Source of the DNA: Ophiura sarsii
Lineage: Eukaryota > Echinodermata > Ophiuroidea > Amphilepidida > Ophiuridae
Direction: 5' to 3'
NCBI GenBank assembly: GCA_035610835.1
Contig: CM069455.1
Location: forward strand, 42,108,579-42,172,578
DNA length: 64,000 bases
Shown: in pieces, positions 32,693 through 44,234 of the stretch
How positions within the stretch are numbered: position 1 is the stretch's first letter
Layout: every line of letters begins with the position of its first letter
Translations under genes and position numbers: made by a program
Notes under the pieces: generated by a model
The model's database searches: none
Seen by the model: the letters and a program-made list of their open reading frames with translations, nothing else
What the model was told of the DNA's origin: nothing

Positions 32693-33271
32693 GCTTATGT
32701 GAATATCATAACCAGATAAAATGCAGCATGCAGTTAAATATTTCACTGAAATCTTCCATAGGTTACGGGAAATTATGTTCTACGGAATATTGAACATCTC
32801 AGGGTCGTATAAGTTTAACGGCATTGAGCAATTTATTCAAAAGATAGTCGAACCACTAAATATTGCCGACACTCATGAATTATTGCTGATTACGCAGGTT
32901 TGAAATGAATACAACTTCCTAAAGAAATGAAGTAAAAGCTTGTTTTAAGTGGCGGATTGTATTGATTCGTGCCGGATATAATCTGGTATAATCTGAAATA
33001 CTAAAATACATGGTTGCCAGTTCATTAACCATATGGTGGTACACACGTGGTTTTCATACGTTACTATGACACCTGTCTGAGATCAAGTTTGAATTTAAAA
33101 ACTTCACAGAGCGGTTTTTCAAACATGTAGGAGGAGAGAATTCATGATTTCAAGATTAAAACGTACGTTCAAAATGAAATGTCATACCAATTTGGTATTA
33201 TATATATGAGATAAAAATTATCAAGCCCGGTATAAGCACCTTAAGATATCATTGAATCAGTGAATTTTGAG

Positions 33272-33317
33272 TATAACGTTCACTTTCCTGTTCTTGGACC
33301 TCCGCGCAAACGCCACT
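33272..33317 (+). repeat. lone diverged monomer of the 55-bp satellite
   Basis: TATAACGTTCACTTTCCTGT then TCTTGGACCTCCGCGCAAAC matches the satellite unit at 54891-55345 (TATAACATCCACTTTCCTGT, TCTGGATCTCCACGCAAAT). Confidence 0.65.
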
Positions 33318-33616
33318 ATATAGGAAGTATCCCTTGAACCCCCGGGGTTTTTGGGAAGTTTGGCGAGTTTTCATTGACCAACAGATATAGGTTAGGGGTC
33401 AGTGTGTTGCCCATTCGTTACCTCCTTACGGCAAATAAAGTCCACATGCATACACAAATTAAATGTTAATTTGTTCATCGTAAATCATAATGGTTCATAA
33501 ATTATGTACATTGCCGGAAGTCACCCGACACATTACTACCATTTAATCATGTATTAACTATGGTTGCGTTAACACTCTCGTTAAATAACCCCAGGTTCAA
33601 ACGATACTCGAGTATT

Positions 33617-33851
33617 TTAAAACACTTTCCACGCGGCAGGCGTCTGCAGACGACATTCCACAAATTCACAAATGTTTAAAAATTGTCAAAATTATCGAAT
33701 TTCATTACAATATTTGGAATCACCATGAGAAATGCTTTGAAATAAGTACAAACATGTCTAGTATAGGTTCAGTAATCCTTGAGACAGACCTTGAAAGTTG
33801 AAAAATCTGTTGTGTATTTGGTAAAACCAATAGCCGCGTGGAAAGTGTTAA
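33617..33851 (-). mobile_element. TTAA-MITE copy 9
   Basis: Reverse orientation, near-intact TIRs: CACTTTCCACGCGGCAGGCG and ATAGCCGCGTGGAAAGTG then TTAA. Two extra A lie between the left TTAA and CACTTT. Confidence 0.85.
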
Positions 33852-34043
33852 ATAATTATGCTCTTTTATCTAAAGAGCTGTGATACAAAAATAGACCATC
33901 AGATAGACCTTTTGATAAGCTCTCCAAGCAGTTGCAAAATGACCTACCATACATAAAATAGTTATGTAACGAATTCATGCTTATGAGGCCATGGAAAGAA
34001 CTAACCTGATTAGTTTCAAAGCACATCTTCGCGCTAAGGCTTA

Positions 34044-34257
34044 TGCAAAACGTGTACGTATGGCTACTACGTATAAGTGACTTGCACGTAAGACTTATAC
34101 GATAAGTGGCCAAAGTAGTATTTTTCATCACCATACTTTCACGCACCAATTTACCTAGAAATATTGCCATAATAAGATTATGTGTTAGGTTGCTACTATC
34201 GTCCAACTCTTACGTACAAGTCACTTATACGTAGTAGCCATACGTACACGTTTTGCA
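34044..34257. mobile_element. 214-bp MITE family F, full copy
   Basis: About 50-bp TIRs: TGCAAAACGTGTACGTATGG ... TACGTATAAGTGACTTG at the left and its inverse CAAGTCACTTATACGTAGTA ... ACGTTTTGCA at the right. A left-half copy is at 54384-54495. Confidence 0.8.
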
Positions 34258-34545
34258 GTGTATCCTAACCGAAATCCTGACGAGACTTACGTCATGAAAG
34301 ATTGTTGAAAGTTTTGTTGGTTTTTTTGTTGTTGACATTTTACTCGATATCGATACCCATTGTCTGGTGTAAAATCACTAAAATCAAATACAAAGTCCTC
34401 TAAAAGACAAACACACCTGTCACACTCCCGCGAGTGAAAAGCCAAGTGCAAAATGCAATACCGTATTCCATTTGGTTGAATGTAAAATCTAAATAAGACC
34501 AGCGGAAATTGAAAAAAACAATCATGTTATTACTTTCATTCGACC

Positions 34546-34744
34546 TTAACACTTCCACGCGGCTATTAGTTTTAAAGAAACCTTTACTAACTTTCAAATT
34601 CTATCTCAAGGATTTCTGAACCAATACCAACATATTTTTACTTATTTCAATGCATTTCTCATGGTTGGTGATTTCAAATATGGTAAACATTTTGTGCAAT
34701 TCTGGAATGTCGTCTGTAGACTCTTACCGCTTGGAAAATGATAA
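34546..34744 (+). mobile_element. TTAA-MITE copy 10
   Basis: 199 bp, shortened inside. Left TTAACACTTCCACGCGGCTATT, right CGTCTGTAGACTCTTACCGC and a degenerate TTGGAAAATGATAA. Confidence 0.75.
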
Positions 34745-35196
34745 GGATCACAATAAAACGGAAAAAATATTCAAAACCATGAGCGATGGAACCCAATTCC
34801 CTTACTTACTCAACCGATGAAATACAAACATCTTGAAAACACATTAAAACATATTCAGATACTAAACGTAAGCAGAACCGACCAGCCTTCTAAAACCTTT
34901 CACCACTTATAACAGGCAACCTAATCCCACGAGGAAACGCACTTCAAAAATGGCGGGCAATTATTTGATGGAAATCTCACGGATATGTAGCACCGGATGC
35001 CCAAACCGGATGCTGCTTGCCCACTGATGTAATAATATTTACAAACGTAATAAATCCAAGTGTGATTTGAAGATATTATTATATTGTTTTCTCTCTCGTA
35101 TTTGCAGATATTTCGTTGTAACATTTTGATACTTTGAGCATATCATTCACAAACTAACTTTCGTTCCAAATCATCGTGTTTCTGATTACCAACCTA

Positions 35197-35393
35197 GACG
35201 ACAGTTCCAAAATTTCACAAAATGTTTCAAAATGTCAACATTATCGAATTTTATCACCCTATTTGGAATCACCATGAGATATTAATTAAAATAAGTTCAA
35301 ACATGTCTAGTATTGGTTCAGTTATTCTTGAAAAAATACTCTAAAAGTTAGGAAAGATTTCTGACAAATCTGTTTTGTATGGTAAAACTAATA
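35197..35393 (-). mobile_element. TTAA-MITE copy 11, both TIRs lost
   Basis: Interior only: GACGACAGTTCCAAAATTTC through TCTGTTTTGTATGGTAAAAC. Terminal TTAACACTTTCC blocks are missing at both ends. Confidence 0.75.
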
Positions 35394-36719
35394 TCCCAAG
35401 TTTATAGCGATTGTAGTCATACACTTTTGGAAAGGTGTGTATTTTGTTGCATAACGAGCTCATGTCCCTATTTTTGTAAGCAAAAGATCAAATAAAGGTG
35501 ATTGGGTCTTTAGTAAGAACAAACAAATTACCTCATTATTTAAGTTTCATGTGGTCATTATTTTCAACCATACACAATATCAACGAAATCAATCAAAAAT
35601 GAATTGCCATTTCTTCTCGAAAGTGTGCTTTATATGGACTTGCACATTTTACAACAACACTCTTTATAAGGGCATATATCACTAAATCACCCCTCGTTTG
35701 GTGTAAAATGGTAAGTTATGGCTAAAACAACAGCCGATGCTGTGATAGTTTGGGATCCATTGGGAGTCAGTTTGGCGTGAAGGTAGCAAGATATAAATAA
35801 AATGCAAAATACTTTTTTTCAGAAACTTTATGGAGGGAATGAACACATTTGCACGGAGGCGGTCAGTCAGAAGACGAGCATTCGGGCTGGAAATAGGGGT
35901 GGTGCTGTTTATCATGATGTAAAATATAATTGGAAGAAGACGTAACACCTTTTGTCGATGAAACTTTGAAGCATAATGTTGACTACAAAACATTCTCAAC
36001 ATGCCAAAAATGGGTACTAAGAGTAAATACATGAAGGTAATTTATCCCAATATTACGTGTAATCTAATAGGGTTTTGTTTAGTTGTTTGTCTTTTCTTAT
36101 AACAATTTGGGCGCAATTCGATGTAGAATACTTTAACTATGATTGTCCCGAAAGTGTACTCTATGGACGTTTTGCAACAAAACGGTTTAATGAAGCCCGC
36201 TTGCCTTTGATCTGCACGTGACAGTGATGATGTATATATATAATGTATATTGTTAACCGCTACAGTATATCAATTTGGGCACATCCTGACAATAAAACTT
36301 AAAAATATGCAAGCCGCTTTGTAGTCTAGAAGTAGCCACCTGTGTCATCGAAAACTCTTAAGAAAAACTCCCAGATAAAATGTGGAGTGGTCTGTTTCCC
36401 TTGCTGTTCACACATCGCGGACCAATGTATAAACTTAAAATGCGATTTCTAGACCATTAAGAATGTTTCCAAAATGCCGGAAGCATGTCTTCTATAAGAA
36501 TAATGACCTTTATAGAGCTGCGGAATGATCGTTGGACGCAGTTATTTCTTACCGCGATCATAGCGAGGAAGATATTCTACTCTAACTCTGATCTCACGGG
36601 GTATTTTTCGAAAACATTGGCCATTTTTATAGACAAAAACGGGACATCTGTCACCTGTTCGATTAGGCCGCTGCAGCAGTGAGAGCTCAGGTGGTTGATC
36701 ACCACGCGGCCGTAATTTA
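35394..36719. other. no gene recognised
   Basis: AT-rich with a 116-codon minus frame (35682-36032) of basic, hydrophobic composition and no recognised motif. Confidence 0.35.
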
Positions 36720-37111
36720 GCAAAACAGCGTAACTCGAAATATTGACTTTTTGAGTTACATGCATTTATGGGGAAATCAAGGGCGCTCTTTTCATCTGTG
36801 AGAGTCTCAAAAGACCTCGACGCACCGTTTTAAAGATAGCGTAACGTATCTCAGCCTTATTTTGCAACTTTTAGCATTTTAATATGGTAAAACAGCGTTA
36901 CTCGAGTTACGTGTTTCAAAATCTATTATTTTTCTTGGCAAAACAGCGTATCTCTAAGTTACGCGTCTTTTCCAAACAACTATTTTGCTACGAGATACGC
37001 GGGTTTGGCGAAAAAATAGTAACCAAAGTATTACACGTAACTTGAGTTACGCTGTTTTGCAAGATTAACTCTGCGTATAATTAGATGTCGGATTGGCAAA
37101 CCCGCGTATCT
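36720..37111. repeat. cluster of inverted 17-bp words
   Basis: Two related words recur in both orientations: GCAAAACAGCGTAACTC type at 36720 (+), 36886 (+), 36937 (+, CGTATCTC) and 37044 (-); GGCAAACCCGCGTATCTC type at 36992 (-) and 37095 (+). Isolated GAGTTAC or its inverse occurs next to several. The spacing is irregular, so this is not a tandem repeat. It could be binding sites for a dimeric DNA-binding protein or subterminal repeats of an unknown transposon. Confidence 0.6.
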
Positions 37112-37248
37112 GGACAAAATCAGCTGTATCTTTAGTAAAAATAGTTTACTTTACATAAGTTTTTAAAAATTAAAAAAATTAAACATAATGCACGTTTATA
37201 GAGCATGCCAAGATTGCTAGGATATAGAATAATATGGTTGTGCTAGAA

Positions 37249-37436
37249 TGGCCGATTTCATTTGAAATTCATAATACCCCATAAGGTATACATTCCCGTA
37301 AATCTTCCCCATAGGGAGTATGCATTTCAAATGGAGTTACCCGCATGAATAACTCCATTTGAAATCTACACTCCCTGTGGAAGATTAAGGTCATGTATTT
37401 CCATAGGGGGAGTATGGATATCGAATGGAATAGCCA
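37249..37436. mobile_element. MITE family G, copy 1
   Basis: TGGCCGATTTCATTTGAAAT at the left, GAATGGAATAGCCA at the right. Inside are alternating TTTCAAATGGAGTTA and CCCTATGGGGAAGATTAAGG-like blocks in both orientations, so the element is made of nested inverted repeats. Related copies are at 63505-63804 and a fragment at 43000. Confidence 0.7.
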
Positions 37437-37869
37437 AAATGAATATTGTTATTCTAACATACACCCACACTCTGCATTCTCGGAACGACTTATATAACAG
37501 GTTATTCTTAGGTCTTTGCTCCTGTTGATGTTTGGAAATTAAAGCTAATCAAATATGATCTACGGGAAATGAAAATAATAATTATAGACAAATAACCATG
37601 ATGTATGTATTATGTACAACTATAGCGATTTCGTAGAACACTTTATTATTGCCACGATGTTTTCCTAATTTAATTTTGAATCAATCAAGTTGTAATCTCA
37701 TAAACTTTAATATAACCAAGACGCGAGGGTTGTTGTTGGTTGCTTTTTCGTCGTGCTGGCGCACAATCATCACATTTTGTAAAGGATATTGTAGTTCCAC
37801 CGATTGCGGATATTGTATCTGGTGTGAAAATACCCTTACAACAACTTTTAATAGCAGCTAATACATACA

Positions 37870-38200
37870 TCAATAATAAGCTTGATCATTATTATTATCA
37901 TTATTATTATCAATATTATTAATATAGATATAGCGCTCTACAGAGAAAACAACATTATATACTAGGAAAAAATACATGCAAAATATATACAACAACATAC
38001 AAAGAGAACATCGGTACGGTATTTGGAAAACAAAATGAGTCTTCAACTTGCGTTTGAAGACCGAGACGGAAGGCGGCTCTTTGATGCTCACCGGAAGCTG
38101 ATTCTAAAGTCGGGGGTCGCACACATTGAACGCATTTTCACCAGCTTGACGCTTTGATCGCGGCATAACAAGCCTGGTTCAGGTGCCATAAACAGAGGAG
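37870..38200 (-). mobile_element. retroposon 3' region with (ATT)n
   Basis: On the minus strand it ends TTTTCTCTGTAGAGCGCTAT and an (ATT)n-like tail. The upstream part (38041-38170) has the pattern CGTTTGAAGACCGAGACGGA ... TCTAAAGTCGGGGGTCGCAC, also seen in weaker form at 43450-43590. The family name is not known to me. Confidence 0.4.
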
Positions 38201-38540
38201 AAGATAGTCGTATTCCAAAATATGAGTTGTTTAACTATTCAGTGGTTATTATTTTGAGTATATTTACGCGCGCATCATAGGCCTACCACAAAATAATCCT
38301 TTAATTTTTTTATGAAGCTCGTTTAAACTCAAAATGTATCTCAATCATGGAAAATTTAGTGTAAAATAGAAATATTTCGTGTGCTACGCGCGCATTTCTT
38401 TAGCCGGTAACGTCTGCTGTAAAGATATCGCCTTTTCAAGAGTATAAAGTTACTTGACTTCCGTACATATCCACTGGAACCTGCATAATCAAGTCTGGTA
38501 TTTCCTTATTGTTTATGTCAATTCCTCGGAGCATTCCTCA

Positions 38541-38681
38541 CTACCCGGTGCGATATTATTTACAGTAAACAACATTTGATACCTTGACGGAATAAAGCGT
38601 AGTATACATGATGAGACTGATAATACATGTTTACAATGTTTAGCCAAATGTTGTTTACGGTTAATAAATTCGCTACCCGTA
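38541..38681. mobile_element. 141-bp fold-back
   Basis: CTACCCGGTGCGATATTATT then TACAGTAAACAACATTTG pairs with CAAATGTTGTTTACGGTTAA then ...GCTACCCGTAG. About 30 of 38 terminal positions match. Confidence 0.5.
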
Positions 38682-39027
38682 GGATGCGAATACCTTTAGC
38701 CTTTAATGTCAAATTGAAACATGGTTAAATGAGGTTAAATTGGCCTTAAATGGGACTTAACGCTTGATGTAAAATCGTTTATGATGTTTTGCGTCAAGAG
38801 GACGCCATGTTACGGACTGTTGCGTCTTTGCCATTTCGTTTGATACATTTAATAGTATTGGAAAACAATTGTAGAGAAATAAATGGGTCGGAATAATTAT
38901 GCGAACTTTTAGTTTACAAAATGAAAAATAAGGATACATCCGTACACATGGAGACGGGTTTTCAGCTTAAATTTGAGAAATAGGAGAATTAATTATGTGA
39001 CCACGTAGTAGCTATACTTCGACTAGC

Positions 39028-39262
39028 TTAACACTTTCCACGCGGCTATTAGTTTTACCATATTCAAAACTGATTTGTCAGAAACCTGTCCCAATTCTCA
39101 AGGATTACGGAACAAATAATAGGCATGTTTGTACTTATTTCTATGCATTTCCCATGGTGATTCCAAATATGGTGATCAAATTCAATAACGTTGACATTTT
39201 TTCAACATTTTGTGAACATTTGGAATGTAGTCTGCAGACCCCTGCCGCGTGGAAAGTGTTAA
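39028..39262 (+). mobile_element. TTAA-MITE copy 12, best-preserved ends
   Basis: TTAACACTTTCCACGCGGCT and GCCGCGTGGAAAGTGTTAA are exact inverse copies over 19 bp, 235 bp in all. This copy best represents the family. It ends 138 bp before the CR1-like fragment. Confidence 0.92.
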
Positions 39263-39399
39263 ATGTGTTTTTTCTCAGTGCCAATGAAACGGCATTGTCA
39301 TCGTGTTCTAAAAGGGTTTAATGAAATAGCGGTATCTTCAATCTGGTCTCTTGATATTTCAGTTTCTATGTATTCGAATTAAAATGAAGTGACCTATAT

Positions 39400-41003
39400 A
39401 ATCTTCCGTTTGTAGGGAAAGTGATAGAACGTGCAGCAATCAATCAGCTTCAACGCTACATCAATGACAATGATCTCCACACAAAGAATCAGTCAGCGTA
39501 CAGACGTTTTCATAGTGTTGAAACCGCAATAGTCCGGGTGACAAATGACTTACTTCGTGCTGTTGATGACCATGGTGAAGCTGCACTGGTATTACTTGAT
39601 TTGTCCGCTGCATTCGACACCGTTGACCATAGAATATTGCTCAAAAGACTCGGTATCAGATATGGTGTCACTGGGATGGCATACAAGTGGTTCTCAAGCT
39701 ACTTGAAGAAGCGAAAACAATCAATCATTATTGATGGTGAAATATCAAATCCAACATGCCTGGACTGGGGAGTACCTCAAGGCTCTGTTGTAGGTCCTGA
39801 ATTATTTGTCATCTATTCGGCTCCCATCGAAGATATCATAAACAAGCATGGACTTTCAAGCGTCTCTTATGCTGACGACACACAAATATACGTCGTAATC
39901 AAACCATCTAATCGCGATAGTGAGATAGCAAAAGTAGAACATTGTATCGAGGAAATCCGTTCCTGGATGGCTGCCAACAAACTGATGCTAAATGATGCCA
40001 AGACCGAACTGCTGCACGTGTCTTCCCGTTTTGCCAAGAATCGTACTGGCATTGATATTAAGATCGGGGATTCCACTATAACTCCGTCTAAAACAGTGCG
40101 CGACCTCGGTGTAATTCTCGACAGTAACCTTGGTATGACCAATCATGTCAATAGTTTGTGCAGGAGTGCCTCTTACGCCGTTCATAGAATTGGAAAACTT
40201 CGGCGATACCTTGATGCACCAAATACTGAGAAGCTTGTAAATGCCTTCATATCGTCTCGTCTCGACAACTGTAACAGTATTCTATATGGCCTTCCGGACA
40301 AAGAACTCAACAAACTTCAAAGAATCCAAAATTCAGCGGCCAGACTTGTGAGCCTGACCAAAAAGCGCAATCATATTACACCGGTTTTGTGCCAGCTGCA
40401 CTGGTTGCCAATCCGTCAGAGGATAATCTTCAAACTAATGCTTCTGACTTTCAAAGCTTTAAATGGCCAATCCCCTGCGTACATTGCTGATCTGCTCTCA
40501 GAGTACAAACCCCAAAGGACACTGAGGTCTTCCTCTCAATACCTACTACAGGAATCAGTTAGTAGGACAAAGACTTATGACAGATCTTTTTCGCGTGTTG
40601 CACCGAGACTATGGAACAATCTGCCACTTGCGCTCCGTGCTCCTCAGACAATCGGCTGTTTCAAATCCAATCTAAAGACATTTGTTTAAAATGACGTATC
40701 ACTTATAACTGTCTCCATGTGCAATTGTTTTGTCTTTACACTCCGTCTTGTATATTTCCTATTGCGGATTTTAATTTGCTATTTTTATTCTTAACATATT
40801 TTGTATACATGCATATAATGATTATTGTTGCTGTATTTTATGACTTTTGATGTTCAATGTTCCCTCGCTTTTTAGATTTAAGACTTTTATGACTTTTTTA
40901 TAATGCTTTAAAATATTTGGTAGCGTGTAGTATATTGTGTATTTTATAGTCTTATGGTTGCTTTATGCGCTATATAAGTCTTTTTATTATTATTATTATA
41001 ATA
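39400..41003 (+). mobile_element. CR1-like LINE, 5'-truncated copy
   Basis: Homology starts abruptly at the codons for NLPFVGKVIER, after an in-frame stop at 39385. It runs through RT to a ~300-bp 3' UTR and ends GCGCTATATAAGTC plus (TTATTATTA)n. The endonuclease half is missing, as usual for target-primed insertions that stop early. No target duplication was identified. Confidence 0.85.
39421..40689 (+). CDS. CR1-type reverse transcriptase, C-terminal 422 residues, open
   Basis: The frame is intact to the TAA at 40687 but has no true start: the 39421 codon is GTG inside a truncated ORF. RT motifs are in order: motif A VLLDLSAAFDTVDH (57-70, catalytic D60), motif B GVPQGSVVGPELF (117-129), motif C YADD (150-153), motif D-type NKLMLNDAKTELL, motif E-type VRDLGVILDSNL. 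These are followed by the CR1/L2 C-terminal blocks LHWLPIRQRIIFKL and FSRVAPRLWNNLPLALR. RT copies element RNA into DNA at the target nick. A long open frame in a truncated copy points to a fairly recent insertion. It lacks the endonuclease and is not autonomous. Confidence 0.93.
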   Translation: MIERAAINQLQRYINDNDLHTKNQSAYRRFHSVETAIVRVTNDLLRAVDDHGEAALVLLDLSAAFDTVDHRILLKRLGIRYGVTGMAYKWFSSYLKKRKQSIIIDGEISNPTCLDWGVPQGSVVGPELFVIYSAPIEDIINKHGLSSVSYADDTQIYVVIKPSNRDSEIAKVEHCIEEIRSWMAANKLMLNDAKTELLHVSSRFAKNRTGIDIKIGDSTITPSKTVRDLGVILDSNLGMTNHVNSLCRSASYAVHRIGKLRRYLDAPNTEKLVNAFISSRLDNCNSILYGLPDKELNKLQRIQNSAARLVSLTKKRNHITPVLCQLHWLPIRQRIIFKLMLLTFKALNGQSPAYIADLLSEYKPQRTLRSSSQYLLQESVSRTKTYDRSFSRVAPRLWNNLPLALRAPQTIGCFKSNLKTFV

Positions 41004-41156
41004 CAAAAGTTTCTGACCAGATCTTCTTATGTTATATATTCAAAATCAGTAATCCGTATCAAATATCTACGATTACATTAAACGAGCAAATTTGTGCCTC
41101 GCAATTCGACAACTCATTCAATAGAATTTAGTTGGTACCTTTTTAGGATGCTTTAA

Positions 41157-41720
41157 TTAGGGGGGGGGGGGGGACTCAAGGAAGTCACTCTTTCAATTTT
41201 GTGAGTGCTGTAATTATTGAACTATGACTCAAATGTATATAAAGTACACATTTTTGGAAAGGAAATGGATCAGAAAATCCAAATTTGGAATCAATTTTGA
41301 CCAAAAATGTTGTTTGTTGAGAAAATCACAAACATTTTGACTACAAAGTGGCAAAAAAAAAGTTTCCATTTTTGGCGCTTTTTGGTCAAAATTTCAAAAG
41401 AATATTAGATTAGGTTGAAAAATGAGAAATTCATCTCTAAGTTAGTGTCTTAACATCATATTCAAGCGATTTGGGCATTGTTTACTCAAAGTTATTTTTA
41501 TTAGCTTTGTTCAAAAAATGTTGGTCAAAAAGTAATTGTTTGTGATTTTCTCAACAAATCAACATATTCGGTCAAAATTGACGCCAAATTTGGATTCTCT
41601 GATCCATTTCCTTTCCAAAACTGTATACTTGTATATATGCATTTGATTAATAGTTCAATAATTACAGCACTCACATACAATCAAAAAATCAAATCAAAAC
41701 TTCCTTGAGTCCCCCCTTAA
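41157..41720. mobile_element. 564-bp TTAGGGG/CCCCTTAA fold-back
   Basis: Left TTAG, a run of 13-14 G, ACTCAAGGAAGT; right ACTTCCTTGAGT, CCCCCC, TTAA. Arms match for about 200 bp: GAGTGCTGTAATTATTGAAC/GTTCAATAATTACAGCACTC, GGAAAGGAAATGGATCAGA, GTTGAGAAAATCACAAACA. The left TTAA has mutated to TTAG. Confidence 0.85.
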
Positions 41721-42850
41721 TACCAACCCTAACGCAAGAAAGTGGTAACTAAAATATATTCTGAACCAATGGTTAAAAATATTTAAACATAAACACATAT
41801 ATTCTTTGGATTTGACACTCTGCGGGTTATATTGATCAATTTGCTATACAAATCTCAATTTGTGCGATACATCCCTTTGGCGCACCACCTTTAGGCCTCG
41901 CCTTGCTGTATTGAACCTCCCCCTATAGATTGGGTAACAGGTGACGTCACACCGGGAAAAACGTGGTAATTTGCCATTGTGCTTTGCCCGGCGGTTTGCG
42001 CGCGCATCCTGTTTTGTTTAGGACCCTTGCTTTTAAAACTCGCGCCTAAGCATCATAAATAGCAATACTGCAAAATGGACAGTGTTGCGGTCATATGCTG
42101 TTCTCTCAAGCATGTATCGACAGTCCAGTCCCTTCGACCGTTGCGTTTGCTGATAAACATTGGATGTAAACAACGGTTATTACCTCATCTATAAGACCAT
42201 AGATTTGCCTTGGTCCTCGACGTGATTGGCGCCATTTATATTAAACGATTTTACATTTCCCAGTTCTTAATAGCAGGAGTTATAGAAAGAAAACTACATG
42301 TGCTAACCTTAAAAATTATATTCAACCGAATCGAATGTCTGTCAACAACCTAGCAATGTTCTATGATACCTGAACCAGAAAACGATTAAAATGCATCAAT
42401 TATTAAACTATAAAGTGTTTTGACTATTTTGTCGGAAATAAGTATCTCTTTACGGATTCGATTCAGGTTATCGTTCTCGAAACTTACATAATTTCAATTA
42501 TTTGTTTTACTCAAAAAGGAACTCATTTGATATCTTCCCTCTGGCCACCGAAACATGTATTTAAAAAAATCCTATAGTATTAGTTACAATAACAGGTTCA
42601 AAGACCGCTATGTCTTTTATATTTGTCTCATATTGATGATCCATTTGGCATTGTTACTTTATATCATACAACGACAGAGGGCGAAAAACACGTCAAAGTA
42701 AGGGAAACAGGAGAGCGAAAGTGTTTACGTGGGCGTGGCTGCGAAATCATCAAGTTGGGCTTCAGAGTATTAAAGGTCACTTGTACGCAAGACTTTCATA
42801 ATGACGCCATGGTAATATTTTGCATGAACAATCAAACAAATGCGCGTTGA
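41721..42850. other. no gene recognised; CRE-like site
   Basis: Contains the palindromic CRE core TGACGTCA at 41942-41949 in a locally GC-richer patch (41940-42060, GCGCGCGC nearby). That would suit a promoter, but no first exon follows that I can support. Confidence 0.35.
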
Positions 42851-42964
42851 CACTGTACAAAATAAGTTAACCATTTCCCTCCTAATTTGTCCTATATACA
42901 AGACATCAAAACGATGTCTTATAGGACTAATGAGGTGGACAATTTGCTAACTTATTTAACAGTG
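42851..42964. mobile_element. 114-bp palindromic MITE
   Basis: CACTGTACAAAATAAGTTAA pairs with TAACTTATTTAACAGTG; CCTAATTTGTCCTATA pairs with TATAGGACTAATGAGG; the loop is AAGACATCAAAACGATGTCTT. Almost entirely self-complementary. Confidence 0.8.
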
Positions 42965-42999
42965 CAATCGAGACCAAGGCAATATGGCCTGCATAACAT

Positions 43000-43060
43000 G
43001 GGTGACACTCCATCTAAAATCTACATTCCCTGTGTGGAGGATTAAGATCATGTCGTCTGT
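43000..43060 (+). mobile_element. MITE family G fragment
   Basis: CTCCATCTAAAATCTACATT then CCCTGTGTGGAGGATTAAG matches the interior of family G copies at 37370 and 63545. Both termini are absent. Confidence 0.5.
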
Positions 43061-43344
43061 TACAGACAATCAAATGATGCATATTGACATTGTTATGCGA
43101 GCATAATGAGTGCCTGATTATCCCTTTATTGAATTGCACGAATAATAGACCTGATGAGTTCCAGGTATAAGTTACTAATTAGGTTCACCAGATGGGCGAT
43201 TACACTCGAAAATAGTGAGTCTACGTCACATAGACGTACTTGTATAAATGAGGCTTATTTCATTGAAATAATTAAACAAACTTAGGCCAAACAAAGAAGA
43301 AAGTAAGTACGGATAAATCGGGCCTATTACATACACCCTACAAT

Positions 43345-43620
43345 AGGCTTTTATAAAGCGCCATTACATAAAGATCACAGCGTTAAAGATGACAGAACAA
43401 TACAAAATGCATGAAAAACATACACGAAATAGTAAAGAACATGAAAACAAAACAAAGGGACCTGACTGAAGCATGCGATGAGCTACTTGGGGAAGAGGTG
43501 CGATTTCGGACCCTTCTTAAAGCTAGAAACCGTTCTGGCGCAACGAATGGATGGCGATAGGGCATTCAATAGCCCAGGAGCAGAATAACAAAATATCCTG
43601 TTGATAGCTGACTTCATTGT
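43345..43620 (-). mobile_element. retroposon relative of 37870-38200
   Basis: TTTATAAAGCGCC near 43352 and a block GGTGCGATTTCGGACCCTTC ... AACCGTTCTGGCGCAACGAA ... GCCCAGGAGCAGAATAACAA show the same layout as 38041-38170. No tail was seen. Low certainty on the family. Confidence 0.35.
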
Positions 43621-44001
43621 CCTGTTGTGAATTTATGTACAACTAGACGAGTGGCGTTGGAGGCTGATCGCAACGCAACCCCTCATGCAAAACGACATAT
43701 GAATCAATTGGGCCAATCACAGACACACTTTGAATATAAGCAGTGCCAACCAATCAGCAGCATTGAAGAGTATGTATGTAATGCAACCTTGAATTTCGAC
43801 GTGTAAAATGGAAGTTATTTATTTATATTTCTAATTTTCTATATGATTTATTTCACAAACAAGCAGATAAAAGGTTTACTCAAGGGAATGTTATAATATT
43901 TACACCGACGGGTGAACATCCGCCACAAGGCTATCATTATATCATTATTAAGTTACTTTGACTCAGTTTTTAATCATTTATGAAAGCGACACTGTTGGAG
44001 T

Positions 44002-44234
44002 CAACGCGGCTATTAGTTTTACCATTTCAAAGCAGATTTTTCAAAAGCCTTTCCCAATTTTCAAAGCCTATCTCAAGAGTTACAGAACCAATACTAGGAA
44101 TGTTTGTACTTATTGTAATGCATTTCTCATTGTGATTCCAAATATGGTAATGAAATTTAAATATTTTGACATTTTTGAAACATTTCATGAACTTTTGGCA
44201 TATCGTCTGCAGATGCATGTGGAAAGTGTTTAAG
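44002..44234 (+). mobile_element. TTAA-MITE copy 13, left end truncated
   Basis: Begins CAACGCGGCTATTAGTTTTA (outer TIR replaced) and ends CGTCTGCAGATGCATGTGGA then AAGTGTTTAA. Confidence 0.8.

Noticed and set aside
35823..35918. Possible 96-nt exon reading NTFARRRSVRRRAFGLEIGV and then hydrophobic residues
   Set aside because: Acceptor is fair but the donor (AT|GTAAAA) is weak, and no homologue is known; not enough to annotate.
41940..42060. CRE palindrome TGACGTCA in a GC-richer patch as a promoter
   Set aside because: No first exon, TATA box or initiator that I can connect to it; a second TGACGTCA at 26797-26804 shows such sites also occur without a gene here.
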